Of a stretch of DNA of 64,000 nt, positions 1-13,039 are shown one piece after another (the stretch's first letter is position 1; each line of letters begins with the position of its first letter). The translations under genes and the position numbers were made by a program. Under the pieces are notes generated by a model. That model did not search any database. It was not told where the DNA came from and saw only the letters and a program-made list of their open reading frames with translations. Source of the DNA: Owenia fusiformis (taxonomy: Eukaryota; Annelida; Polychaeta; Sabellida; Oweniidae); the NCBI GenBank assembly GCA_903813345.2, contig CAIIXF020000005.1, positions 27,903,375-27,967,374 of the forward strand. Reading direction: 5' to 3'.

Positions 1-1985
1 TCCCATATACATCGAAAATGCCATTACCTTAAGCTAAGGCAATGTTTTACTTGACGTTTTTACCATACCAATTATTTGTAAATGTAAAAATTGGCTGTGA
101 CGACGGGCATATTGCCTGTGATTATTTCTGGTGTATCAGCATTGTTCCCAAATTGTGCTCATCTTAATACATTCTGCCCTGCTGTTAAAGTAGAACAATG
201 ACGAAATACCATTAAATTCTCGTTAGGAATTAATCAGAATTGCTTGGAAAGTAGAAGAGGGACACCTGAAAAAGCAAAAGCCATAAGTCAACTGCTCTCC
301 ACTGTGTGCTAAGATTAACAAGTTACCATCTGCCTCTAATGGATCTGGTCAACGTTTGATAATTCATGCGTCTGGGCAGGTTTATCCTTGTTTGGGCAAG
401 TTTGAATACGTCTTACAAGATTGGGCGAGTTGAGGCACGCCTATGAGAGATGTTGTTAAAATGTGTTTAATAAACCAGAACTAATGTATTAAAAACTACA
501 AACGTAGCACATGCTTGTACAACGTTAGTACTAATCTAATCAGCCTTATTTATAATATTAGTTTTGTTAGACAAGACATCAGCTATGTTTTGATATGGAC
601 ACGTGTTGAATTGATTGAACTTGTCAGACCTATTCAGAAACAATATGTAAAGGAATATATACAAATGTTTATGAATGCATTCATTGATTTTACAGTGACA
701 GTTTATCAAACAACCGTACATGATGGCTTTTCCCTGGAGGAATTATTAATGATATTGAATTGAGTTAGTTAGTTAGTTATTTACAATCTATTGAAATAAA
801 AACGTTATGCTAACTTCAGTGGAATGGACACGAGTTATTTTCATTTAATGAACTTCAATCAAAGTTTCAATTAAACTATAATATCAATCTGTTTGGATAA
901 GCTCTTGATCAAACCTGTTCTGGTTGAATTAAATTCAAATAATATCAATCGCTGTTTTAATTAAAATAATTAAGAACAACTTTATTCAAATCATCCAGAG
1001 CTATTATCTTTGTAAATTACAATATCTCATATTAAGTAATTTTTGTTTTACAGAAATATAACGGGAGTATATACATTGAATAAGATGATTAACATACCTG
1101 TACCTTGAAATGAGACCGTTTACTGGGTAAGAGTTCACTGAACAAGATGGAATAGGGTTGAAACACAATTTTTCGGTATGAGTACGATTGGCTCGTTTGT
1201 GACATTAATATATTTTGTATCACATACTCATCTTAATTCACAAGGTGTCGGTTGCTCCAACTTGGTGTGTTATAATACATTGGAAGTCGAAGATGTCACA
1301 TACTGGAGTCTAAGGCATAATTTGTCAATTTGTCACCAAATTCTAACATAGGAACAAAAGGTATTCGCGAGAACACAATTTTGCCGGTATTTCACATGAA
1401 GTATTAGATGACTAAGCTTACATATGGTATTCACTAGTTTATGGCACAAAGTCTCCCATTTTCACGTTTGTCTTACATATATAAAGTACTGACATCTCGA
1501 GCAATCTCGAACCGACTGTATTAAAGTGATTTACTCTGATAAGTATTAAAGACAATGGAACAAGTCAGCAATGGCAACAAGGCAAGAGCTACCTTTACTA
1601 TTTTGAAGAATGCATATTACTCGAAGATGAAGAAAGTCCATGTACCATATACTATAATTGGTCAATAAACCAACGTTGTTGCCCAAAATATTTCAAATGT
1701 TAACTTAACATTTATTTATTTCAAATTAAAAGTAGATTTCTCTTTGAAAAATCGATTTATGCAACTGAATCGTTTGGGTTTGTGGGTGTGTTCATCGACA
1801 TATTGATCTAGTCTCATACTGGTACCATGATTATGTTTCCATTGAGTGAAACTGCGAGTGTAAATTATTGCAAAATATATTTAAATGAACAGCAGGGGGC
1901 TGGATGAGTAAAGAAGGTGGATATATTGTAGGATATTGTTTTACTCGAGACAAGAAATATATATACACCTTCAGCTGCAACAACG
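1..1985. other. AT-rich non-coding stretch, nothing recognised
   Basis: Only short open frames are present (about 80 residues at most) with no recognisable motif, no coherent exon chain and no clear repeat. I see nothing to annotate. Confidence 0.5.
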
Positions 1986-1991
1986 GAAAGG

Positions 1992-2147
1992 CAGGTGTTA
2001 AAAAGGGTAGGAGGTCCTATCAAATCATGGTCCTACTCTCCATTGATTTATATGGTGACCTAAATACAACTCTTTCCCTTATTATCTTATACACAATCAG
2101 GGCCAGTAAGGGCCGTTTAGAAAGGGGACCATAATTTCTTTCACACC
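1992..2147 (+). repeat. Dispersed repeat, copy 1 (inverted copy at 10.94 kb)
   Basis: About 155 bp running from GGCAGGTGTTAAAAAGGG to TTTCTTTCACACCGG. The segment at 10937-11107 is its reverse complement with scattered differences; shared blocks include GTAGGAGGTCCTATCAAAT and GGGCCAGTAAGGGCCGTT. The 76-aa open frame across it is not preserved as a protein signal. It looks like a short non-autonomous element or a fragment of one; no superfamily can be assigned. Confidence 0.7.
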
Positions 2148-3030
2148 GGTCCAACGTGTTATAAATGAAAGGCCTTGTATCATTACTTAATGAACAATCT
2201 GAAGTATCTGATTTGATATGTTGGCAGGCTTCATAAACAGACTGATAAAAACGAAAAGTAATGAAATGTTGGTTTCCTGTGAGTCATATACCCATATTGT
2301 ATCTTACACACAGTAACTAGTACTTCAGATTAGCAAGTTGTGCACGAGTGACTACAGGGATATAATGTTATGGATGGGAAAGATGGGCAGGTGTCTAAAA
2401 AAATATGGTCCCAATTAGGGAGGTGCAAAAGGTGGGATCACAGAGATAGGCGATCGATGTAAACTCAAACAGGTGAGGAAAAAGTAAAGCCAAATGGAAT
2501 TTACTACTATTGGACATGATTTTCACGCCTTCAAGGCCGAATCATATTCTGTAATTTTCTTTTGAAAAATTTAGCGAGGCAGTAGCTTCTACTACTCTTT
2601 TTGCTAAATACAATGGAAGTGTTCAGACTGGATAAAAGGGAAACATCTTTATCTTTCCTTTTCCAGTTTTATTCATCTACGTACAAGTATGTGTGTCTTC
2701 ACTGCATTCCATTGGTATGTTTTTTATAATATCCTTTTTGCGTTTTAATAATGGTTATTGTAGGTAGTCTTCACTCCTTCATTTTTGTTGCAGTTTTTAT
2801 GTCACCACCAAAAGTAATGAGACATTTTTATAGTCTCTAACTTTTCGTGGACAATGTTAGGCGTTTAGTGTTCGGCGGTTGGTGTTTGGCGGTCGGCGTT
2901 TGGCGTATGCAACAGTTGGTAGGTGGTGAAATTTTCCATATTAATGTCTCGTTGGTATACGAGAGTATCATAAAGCTCTCATAATATCACTCACATTTTT
3001 TTAATTTTTCAATATATTCTATTGAAATTT
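2148..3030. other. Non-coding stretch with degenerate GGCGTTTGG motifs
   Basis: No coding signal. At 2858-2908 there are four or five degenerate tandem copies of a GGCGTTTGGTGTTC-like word. Otherwise nothing recognised. Confidence 0.4.
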
Positions 3031-3034
3031 TCAT

Positions 3035-3335
3035 AGAGTCTGCAGTATAGAATACTGTATTAATCTATCAAAAAATATTTGGTGTAACAGAAATATTATA
3101 TAAGGAGTGGTTGTCATAGTAACGGGAAATCAAGGTACCCGGGGCAAATAAGAATGATTGAGAGAATGAGCTGAATTAACCACGTTTACATGCATAATAA
3201 ACTCTCATAAATTATCAAACACATTTTTTATTTGCTCTGGGTGTCTTGATTTCCGGTTACTATGGCTACCATTTCTTAAATAATACTTCTGTTATTTCAA
3301 ATATTTTTTGATATACAGCATTCTATAAGCTCGTA
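3035..3335. mobile_element. Palindromic MITE (foldback)
   Basis: The left part (from ATCAAAAAATATTTGG, then AACAGAAATATT and GTCATAGTAACGGGAAATCAAG) is mirrored on the right (CTTGATTTCCGGTTACTATGGC, AATACTTCTGTTATTTC, AAATATTTTTTGAT). About 300 bp, no coding capacity, so a non-autonomous foldback element. It lies directly 5' of the LINE fragment. The exact ends and target duplication are unclear. Confidence 0.65.
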
Positions 3336-3424
3336 TAAGCTCAATTCAGTTCATATGAAATGCAAATCTAGACAGGTTGGGATATGAACACAGTCTTATG
3401 GGCATTTACTCAAATCTATCATCT

Positions 3425-4440
3425 AAATTATAATTGGTTTGCCAGTTATATACTTATCAAATCGATCTCAAATTACTGAATATCATGGTTGTGTATCAAA
3501 CCCTACAGAAATATCGTGTGGTGTACCTCAAGGATCAATTCTTGGACCAATTTTATTTTTAATATATATTAATGACATTGTGAAAGCAACTTCTACTCTA
3601 AAACTAACAATTTTTGCAGATGACACAAATTTACTTGGTTCTTGTAAAGATTTAAAGACATTAGTTCATTTTTTCAACAATGACCTCATGACATTAGATA
3701 ACTGGCTAAAGGTGAACACTTTCACCAAACATAGACAAAACTAAATGCATGTTATTTTCATTTCGTAAAATCACTCAAAACGAATCCCATCTTCTGAATA
3801 TAAAAATAATATAGAATGGATAAACAGAACTTTTTGGGAATCATCATGGGAAGATCATATCAAACAAGTTTCTCTTAACATCTCCCAAATACTTGGTATA
3901 TTATATAAGGTACATATCCAGTTAAACTTTGAATCTTTAAGATCAATTTATTATTCACTAATATATAGTCACTTGAATTATTGCATTCTTATATGGGGAA
4001 CTGCAATTAAGAGATTCATGGATGGAATTTTTAAACTGCAAAAACAGTTTCTGATATTCATTTCAAATAGCCCAAGAGAGACACCTTCTGCCCCCCCCCC
4101 TTTAAAAAATATAAACGTCTTGATGTATTTGAGGTATATAAACTTAATGCTGCTTTGTTTGTATTAAAAGACCAAAAGAATTTCCTAGAACCATGTATAA
4201 TGATTACTTTATTGCAAACAGTTTAATCCATAATAGAGGTACAAGAAATACATTTGATCTCATAACTCATAACTTTAGACCAACGTTTGATCAAAAATCC
4301 ATTAAGCGTCAGGTTAAATCACCTGGAATGAACTTCCAAACTCAATTAGAGAAATCAATAGCAGCGATAGATTTAAAACTGATTACAAAAGATTACTTTT
4401 GAAAATTCATAAATCTTAATTGTATGTATGTATTTAAATG
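3425..4440 (+). pseudogene. 5'-truncated non-LTR retrotransposon (LINE) reverse transcriptase remnant
   Basis: This is the 3' part of a LINE ORF2. In 3439-3720 the RT core reads YLSNRSQ, then CGVPQGSILGPILFLIYIND, then the catalytic FADDTNLL, then LDNWLKVN. Near 3718 the frame shifts, and the next frame continues with NIDKTKCMLFSFRK, a WEDHIKQVS segment, YSHLNYCILIWGTAIKR and FKLQKQF, the usual C-terminal order of jockey/CR1/L2-type LINEs. Another shift near the C-tract at 4091-4100 leads to a last piece ending near 4402. An in-frame stop near 3812 and these shifts mean it is dead. The endonuclease and 5' half are missing, as expected from 5' truncation. The clade (CR1/L2 versus jockey) is not settled. 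Confidence 0.8.
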
Positions 4441-4781
4441 TTATATGTTTGTAATAGACTGTATCTTCCCTAGCAAAAGCCATATATTTGTAACATTTGG
4501 TAATTTTGATTTAACATGTGAGAATGAGTCCCCAATAACTATATTCATACAGTGATATTTTTTATATTGTATAGCCTAATATGTTTATGTATATTATAAT
4601 TATAATGTAAATGGATGTTATATCATAAATATAGAGTAAAATTAAGATAGTATAAGGTAGAAAATGCTGAATGTAATATAATACCTGCATTTCTCTGCAT
4701 TTTCTTTCCTTATTCAAATTTAGTTATTTTCAAATTATAAGATTCAGCAAGAAGTAGTGTAGTAAGCAAGCCATCATTTAA

Positions 4782-5135
4782 GGATGTTCCCTGGTCAGAT
4801 AGGAAAATATTCAATAGTATTTAACTTTTTCTCAAAAATGGTTTTCTGGGATTCTCACGGGCAACAAAGAATATTAAAACTTTAAAAACCATATGTTAGT
4901 GTGCTTTTTTCTGAGCAAGAGGCCTCTAAAGTGTCAATATTTGACAAAAGTGGGCGTGGCACTTTCTCATTGAAACCCATGTTAAAAATCAGGTTTTCAC
5001 CCCAAAACACACTTTTGAATATTTAACTTTTTCTTAAACTCACAGAAACACTTAGTTATGCTATGTACTTCACATTTTGAAAAGAAAAATTAGGGGTTGG
5101 TGTTCATCGTTTTCAACTTCGTCCAGGGAACATCC
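4782..5135. mobile_element. piggyBac-type MITE with TTAA target duplication
   Basis: A 354-bp element with perfect 13-bp terminal inverted repeats, GGATGTTCCCTGG at 4782 and CCAGGGAACATCC ending at 5135. It is flanked on both sides by TTAA (4778-4781 and 5136-5139), the hallmark of piggyBac integration. The interior is AT-rich and non-coding, so it would depend on a transposase elsewhere. Confidence 0.8.
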
Positions 5136-5139
5136 TTAA

Positions 5140-8100
5140 TAACAAAATATTGCGATTAAATGCTCTATATATTCAAAAGGATATCAAGCTGAATAGTATA
5201 TTGTAACAAATGTATGTAATATTACTGCTGAATAAAAAAAGAATTGCATAAAGACTATCACTCTTTAACACAATGGCCACATGGAGAAGTTAAATGGTTC
5301 GAGCGATGGTGGATTCTTTGCTTAACATTAGATGTGATTTTTGTCATACCACGAACTTGTTATTACTAACTGGTAATGAAAATATCATCCTCAGGCTAAG
5401 ATGTTCTTCCCAAACCGACATATTCAATTATATTTTATAAAGAAGTACATGCAATCCGTGACTTAAGAATCAAGTAGTATGAAAGAAGCATTGAAAACCA
5501 ATTTCCCTTTGCTTCAAAGAGCACGTCGATTCCTTTCCTTACATAACGAGTTTGTCACAAAGTTGCTTGAGAAATTGGGCCATTACAATGTAGATTCGGA
5601 TGTTGTATTGTAGTATCTGTGATAAAATTAATGTTTATCAAGAATATACCAAAGAGGCTCGTTAAAGGCAAATGCAATAATTTCGTGGGTGAATCTCATC
5701 TGGTATTATTGACTTATTCATTATGGACATAATTCATTTGATGGTCTTGTTTACAAATTTTATTCAAGAAAAACATCGCAGAAATATTATTCATTGGACG
5801 TACTCCCTTGTGTCACAGTTCTTATTGCGTACGATAGTAGGTACCCTAAATATATCATTTGTAAAACTAATCTGTTTTGACGATTGATATAAACTATAAA
5901 GGTGATTTATGGATTTTTTTTAAAACAAAGGTACACTAAAACTGGAATTAGATACGACAAGCCATTTAACAAATTTGATCTCATCAAGAATCATCTAACA
6001 ACTTGCATTGATTTTTTCTAATTTCTACAACTATAAGCGAACATAACCATAAATTTTAGGATACTCAAGTGTGACATTCTGATCGGCAAAATGTAGATCA
6101 TAAATATAAAATCTCATGTTTATGCCTTTATGAACATCTAACATGATAACAACTTAGATTTACGTCATTTTATTTGTATTCAGTTTTAAATTGAGGGAAC
6201 ATCTTCTCCAGAGGATTTGTTGGTTTGTTGATTGTTTCGTTGATTGGTGTGTTAATTGGTGAGGTCATTCGATGTCACAATCAATTAATTAGACACAGAT
6301 ACTCTAGTGTCAGCCTCGCCTTTAGGTAATAAAATTCCTTATTTTGCAATGAATCCTGAATAGTTTGTCTGAATACTCAATTCGTGTTCGGGAAAGACTT
6401 TCAGGATAGCGTTTTAAAAACAAGTTAATAGACAAGTATCCATTAAGTGAAAACCAAAGTTCAGAGTTTATAAAAACATCAAGTTGTATTGTTTTTATCA
6501 GTTCACCTGAATTAAGCTTAAACAGGCAATGCGCCTATTTTTGAAGGAAAGGGGACTAAATATTATTTGAGATATGTTACTCACACACTCAATCAATTAT
6601 GATAAAAACTTTAATTTGGTTCAATACTGCAGTGAAAAAAATCTCTTGCATAGAAAACAGCATTAGAAGTCCAGAAATCAAAAGAAGTGAATTACCACTT
6701 TTCCCAAAGTGTATGTTTTAAATATTTTGAGTTTCAAAATGGCTGTCAGTTTCGTAAAAACCTAATCTTTGAATACTCAAATACCAGTTGACGGATGTGG
6801 TTCACATTTTATATGCCGATACCTAGGAACAAGGAAGCACTGTTCAAGGAGAAATTCAAGAAGATGGCAACTATTATCAAAACATTTTTGTTCGGTGGGA
6901 TTTGCTACTCCGTGGTGTTGCTGTTTTCTAGTTGAAAATGGTTAACACGGAAAGCACTTCAGATGAATATTTTTTAAACAAATAGGTATTCTCGTGTTGC
7001 TTGTTATCAAAAGCATGTCACTGTCCATTCAGACGATACCTAGGGCATCATTAGCTCTAATTAGATAACAATTCCACTTGATTTATCGAGAGGATTATAA
7101 CGACTGCGATGTTGACGCACTCTTTATAAGCTAGTATCAGTTTCACCTGTTGTAAATTGAAATTAAGTCGAATATATTACCACATGCTCAAGTTCCAACC
7201 ATAAATGCTAAGTTAATTCATTGTCGTGTAAAAGAAACAAAGATGACGACAGTCTACTGATGACTTATACAAACTTAAAAGCTTTATTCCTCCTCATAAT
7301 AGTTTATTTATTGTTTGTGGCCTCTCTTTGTTGTATGGGATATGGTATTACATTTGACGATATCTTTTATGGAATGGGATAGGAGCTAATTGAATCTTCA
7401 AGCAAAATACCATTTAGATCACCTAGATATGTTTCCACTGTTACAGGTAACCAATATTTTCAGAAAGGCCTCGATTAAGCTAAAACCTCCTATTTATGAC
7501 CCCTATTCTAACCAATTGGAATTGAAAATACATATACCAAGTAACATAATTTTATTGGTTGAAACTCAATCAAACAATTTTATTCTGAGAAAATGAAGAT
7601 TTAATGAATCTAATGATTACTGTGCCGCCATTTACAATTCATTTTCCTGCGTATTCATTCATTAAACTTCCAAAATTTTCAAAACTGACATCTTACTCAG
7701 ATGATCGACAAACATTAAGCGACCTTGGTATATTCTTATGCAACAGGGGATACAATTTATATGCCCTCGTATTGTACTTTGCCCGGCCTTGATACACGAC
7801 TACTAAATATCATTTCTTTTTGATATCAAGACCATATTTTGTGTTCTCCAGCTTTTATGATTTCAGTATGAATGAAATGCTCTATAGCCTTATCGTATTT
7901 TGGATTGATATGGTTCAGAAATGTGGAGGGGGGGTTAAGACATCGATTCCTCGTGCATTTAATCATAAATTATGATAGTGGGCATTTGGTATTCTTATTC
8001 CTGGTTACGCTTTATTGTTTGTACGAACTGCATTTTCCCTTCTTGCACTTATGCTTACAAAGCCAAAGTGCAGTGAACCGGTTAGTATAAAAAATGTTCC

Positions 8101-9400
8101 GACAAAACTAAGGAATAACATCAGATGTCCTTAGACTTACTGCGTGTGATGCTCAAAACAAGTTGTTACAAAATTAATGAGGATGTTGTGTTCCCGGTTC
8201 TTTGGGGTTATTTATAAAAAATAACATCGATATTTATATCTGTCTTCAAAATCTGTTTATTAAAACTGTTTTGTTTTAATTCGCTCAAACTTCGAATCTA
8301 TCAGGAGATGGATCTTCAAATATGAATTAATCTCTGTCATTTTGAAATTAATTTTGATCATGATAGCAGATATTATCAGGAACTCAGATCAATGTTATTT
8401 ATTCGATAATACCTTACGAAGCTGAACAATTCCTGTTCTTATAAAAGACGTTAAAGAAAACAAAAAATACAAAAAAAAACAATAAAGTAATTACACTCTT
8501 CATAATTATAAGTTTGCTTGGTCAGTAATGAAAAATCGTGAATAATTAAGCCCTTCGTCAGAGTATCATTTTCGCTTAAGATCATAAATATGATTTATTA
8601 CCAAAAATCTGGTTATTCCATATTTCTCGAATTAAAAGGTTAGATATCCCGGCAACACATCAATCATATTTACATAAAAAATAAACGGTACATGAACACG
8701 ATCCATTGCTATTCATTAAATAACTGCAAATCAGCTAAATTACTAAGGAAAGGTTATTCCGATTGATTATATTGCAAAATGGGTCTATTTGATAAAGATT
8801 AATTTATTTCAGTTCATTAATTTAATCAGGCCGATTGGTCCGACGTAGGATTGTTCCATTAAAACAATTGCAATCGCCAATACAATACTGAAAGGGATCC
8901 CCGGATGGCAAGTAATAAATTCGAATCCACAGGGTGGCCGAAAAGATTGTTAACAAAGCCACTTTCAGACCATTCCAGACAAGCTAAGCTCTTCAACATT
9001 TAAAAAGTTACTCGACTTTTTTGCAAAAAATCTTCCAAAAAGTAACAGTCGCATGAATTCACATTGTCGTTCTTACAAAATGATCCACCGCCTAACTTAT
9101 GCACCATCGAACTCGGTAATATTGTACACGTTACTATTATTCCCATAGGAAAACTGGGCTTGCTTTTTAACATTTCAAGCGAAAATTCTCTATGGAGCTT
9201 TTGTTTTTCTGACGTAATTTCTTCTAAGAAATCGGTCACGTGACATGGTTCAATTCATCTTATTTCGAAAGGGGTGTCATCTATTTAGAATATTTATTTT
9301 CATCTTGTCCAGTCCTATATACAACCTGCCCTTATCTTTTTCGCTCGTAAAACCGCGTAGTAATGTTAAAATTATGGAATAGAATCTCTGAGAGTGGCGA
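5140..9400. other. Non-coding stretch, nothing recognised
   Basis: Open frames are short and unsupported. A short GTTGATTG-rich patch lies near 6215-6265. The - strand frame at 9000-9239 (79 codons, no ATG-anchored motif) resembles no family I know. No exon chain is visible. Confidence 0.45.
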
Positions 9401-9812
9401 CATGTCTTCATCTTTACCATCTTGTGTTTGACACCCCTCATTTTGGGAAAGTCCAAGTAAACCGCACATCCGGGTGATTGGAAAAGGGACATTTTTTGAA
9501 AAAATCGAGCGGCAACAAAGATACTTCTGGTCAAACTGAGTTTATGACGAAACATGCCCGTAGTCAGAATTTTCTAAGGGGGTTTCACTTTTCCAAAAAT
9601 TCAAGGGGGGGTTCACTTTGCCAAATTTGGCCAAAAATCACTAAAAAAAATTGTCAGAATGGTGAAAAACTGCATGATTTTGAAAAAAAATTTGGCCAGG
9701 GGGGTTGATTCAAAATCACAAAAAAGTCGAGCAACTTTTTAGATGTCGAAAATCTTAATAGAAATTTGTTTGTTTCAAAATCAAAATTCGAAATTAGCAT
9801 TTCAAAATCACA

Positions 9813-10823
9813 CCCGGTGATCGTGAAATTGGGACGGAGGGGGGGAGCAGGCAATTTCCGCTAGAAAATTCAACAAATCTGGTAAAATTATTTTTTCAAG
9901 ACAGCGTTTACGATTGAATTGCAAATTGAATAAGCGCACGGTATGATAAAATATGTTAGGTGTTCTAGGATTATTTTTCAACCGATACTCTTTTAAGATA
10001 TAAGATCTATTAAAAAAGGCGCAACGCAACCAACGTGCAAAAGTCAAAGTTTTTGCTATAAATCAAGCAACAATGGACTACACGACCTGTAATAAATACT
10101 TGTAAGTTATGTTATCATAACTAAATTAATGTCATTGCTGAATTTATAAAATAAGTTTCAATACGTAAAATAAAAAATAATCGAAAATAATTAAAATGGG
10201 ACGGAGGGGGGGAGGGGACGGAGGGGGGGAGTAATAATTCTATAAAGTGAAACAACTTCACACGAATTCTTGTATTTGAAAAATGAACTCATTAACTTAG
10301 TAAGAAACTGGATGATATACCCCTGGAGACTGAAAAATGGGGACATTTGGAGTAAAAGGACTTAAAGTCGCGAAACATCTCTAATCATGTCTTATATACA
10401 TATTGCTCCCCCCTCCGTCCCCTCCCCCCCTCCGTCCCAAATTCATTATTTTCGATTATTTTTTATTTCACATATGGAAACTTATTTTATAAATTCAGCA
10501 ATGACATTAATTTAGTTATGATAACATCACTTACAAGTATTTATTACAGGTCGTCCAGACCATTGTTGCTTGATTTATAGCAAAAACGTTGATTTGTGCC
10601 TGTTGATGGCCTTGCGCCTTTTTTAATAGATCTCATACCTTAGATGCGTATCGTTTCAGAAAAAATCCCAGAAAACCTAACATATTCTACCATACCGTGT
10701 GCCTATCCATTTAGCAATTCAATAGTAAACTTTTTCTTGAAAAAATAAATCTTCCAGATTTGTTGAATTTCCTAGCAGAAATTGCCTGCTCCCCCCCTCC
10801 GTCCCATATTCACGATCACCGGG
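9813..10823. mobile_element. Foldback element, G-tract family, copy 1
   Basis: Two inverted arms, 9813-10231 and 10405-10823, each 419 bp, flank a 173-bp loop. The outer end reads CCCGGTGATCGTGAAA followed by TGGGACGGAGGGGG; the inner end of each arm carries a doubled GGGACGGAGGGGG tract. Between them the arms share AAAAAAGGCGCAACG, ATTACAGGTCGT and CGAAAATAAT blocks. There is no protein-coding capacity. A second copy is at 26035-28096. The 66-79 aa frames over the arms are by-products of the repeat. Confidence 0.85.
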
Positions 10824-10936
10824 TGTGAAAATGAGAAATCTCCGACATCCTTCAGTTATATGAGTTGACACTCTCCCAGTATCAAAGAAATGATGGTGAC
10901 CTTGACAATGATAGTTCTGAGATTTTGACAAATCCG

Positions 10937-11107
10937 GTGTGAAAGAAATGATGGTCCCCCAGGGATTATGGTCCCCTTTCTTAACGGCCCTTACTGGCCC
11001 TGATTGCGTATAAGATAATGAGGGAAAGAGTTGTATTTAGGTCACCATATAAATCAATGGGGAGTAGGACCATAATTTGATAGGACCTCCTACCCTTTTA
11101 CACCTGT
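10937..11107 (-). repeat. Dispersed repeat, copy 2 (inverse of 2.0 kb copy)
   Basis: Begins CCGGTGTGAAAGAAATGATGG and ends with CCTACCCTTTTACACCTG. It is the reverse complement of 1992-2147 apart from substitutions and a small insertion near its start. It lies about 110 bp outside the G-tract foldback. Confidence 0.7.
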
Positions 11108-12052
11108 TTCCCGATATTCGTTCTATATACTTTAAGACATTTATTCTACAATTTATAGACCCCCACGTTGAATGAATGTGAAATGCCAAATATATGTTCA
11201 TTAACGAATGTGGTGTATGGTGAGTGCCACTGTTTATATAAAGTTAACAAGTACAGCCACTACAAAAACATATGTTAACATAAAACACGTGTCAAAGTTA
11301 TACATTTATAATTCATGGGCAACTATTCACTATATATAGCATTCTACTATTTACTCGTATTTACCTTCAATTACATGGAATGTGAAATCCCAAGTGCAAT
11401 GTTGATAGGCGGAGTTTAGAGCCCCTGAGAATACAGGCTCTACAAAAACACATGTTATCTGGAATGTACGTGCATCACCTTTTGGTGCTTGCAGAAAACG
11501 GTCAGTGCGAAAATTAATTACCACGAAGACTTAATGATCGAGTGAAAGCAATCGTTATTTCCTGGCCTATATGTAGATAAAGGAAACTATTATAAGTTGT
11601 TTATGTATACATGAAATGGGTTATGTATATTAGACAAATACATTTTTAGTTTTGAAATAAATCTGAAACGAAATGGTTTATCTAAACAAGATATTTTGAC
11701 TGCTACAAAAATGGACATTCGGTCAACCATATCTCTCAATGGGCCCGATATACTCTTCATTCTCGATGTTTGATTTGAACATCAATTATCGCATGTTCTG
11801 CTTCAGAGTCCTTAAACTTTCTTTCAGAATATCCGAGATAAGCTTTGACCGCTGAATGACCGCAGCAGTAAGCACGTTTGATGTGAGATTGTGTTGAATC
11901 ATCCGTTGTATTTTAATGAATTTCTCTTTTAAATACCATTATGCTATATCCCCTGACTTCTAATGTAATCAAGGTGAAGTTGGAGCAAATGAAACCTTGT
12001 GAAGCAAGATGGGGTGCATGTATGGTCATTAAGAGTGTGGCTCTGAGGTGGT

Positions 12053-12658
12053 TCACTCCCCTCCACAAGTTTGGCACTGACCTAAGCTCCCTCATTAAAC
12101 TACGTGTTAAAGTGTCTTTATGTTTGAATTTTTATTTACATAACCTGTGAAGAAAACACTTATAATATTGATGGGAATGTAACTTAATCTCCAATGCCTC
12201 CAAAGTTTCCCTTTCTTCGATTACAAGAGGTCGAAAATTGATGATAAATCTTATGAATTTTTGAAATCGACATTCCCATGTAAACCAATGGGAAATGCAT
12301 AGATTTGCAACAAGTGATAGGACAGAACATTCGTCCATCTGAAAAAAACTTCCCTATTGAAATAACACGGGAGGCGAAAAATGACTTTGAAGCTCTGTAA
12401 CTTAAAGTAAACTGAACACTTAGCATACAAAAAAAGTTAGACGATTTTCAAAAATTCAGCTTTATCATCAATTTCCGACCTATTGTAATTGAGGGAAAAA
12501 TTGAAAATTTGGAGGCATTGGAAATGAAGTAAAGTTACAGTCCCGTCAATATTATAAGTATTTTCTACACAGTTTGTGTAAATAAAAATTCAAACGTAGA
12601 GGCTTTAACACGTAGTTCAATGAGGAAGTTAGGGTTGCCAAACTTATGGAGGGGCCGT
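12053..12658. mobile_element. Foldback element (about 230-bp arms)
   Basis: The left arm (CCCCTCCACAAGTTTGGC, CTACGTGTTAAAG, AATTTTTATTTACA, TAATATTGATGGGA, CCAATGCCTCC) is mirrored by the right arm (GGAGGCATTGGA, GTCAATATTATA, GTAAATAAAAATT, CTTTAACACGTAG, CCAAACTTATGGAGGGG). The centre is near 12355. The small open frames over it on both strands are repeat by-products. Confidence 0.75.
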
Positions 12659-13039
12659 GTACCTTTGTAGAGACTTGTATCAAGTTGCAAAATACAAGTC
12701 CTCAGTTATCGAATAAGCTTTCAAATGATATATAACATATGAGGGTATGCTGCCTAAGTTTGATTTTCGATTGTGGATGGTCATTATCGAATATTAATAA
12801 ACTGGACGTTTTGCTTTTCAATTCATAATGCGGGAAATTTTCTCTATCTTCCATGTAGTATTATAGCAAACGTTTCGAATCAAAGTCACATTCAATATGA
12901 TTCAATTATAGAAACAGGCCGCCTTTTTACTACAATTCATAACAATAACAAATAATACATAACACATTTGATTGCTAATGGATTTCTTCTGTCTCAAATG
13001 AATTTTTGATTTAATTTTTCCTGTTAAAATTGATAAGGC

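Noticed and set aside
9000-9239. 79-codon - strand frame
   Set aside because: Not recognised, no start context or splice sites; may be part of an unknown repeat but cannot be supported.
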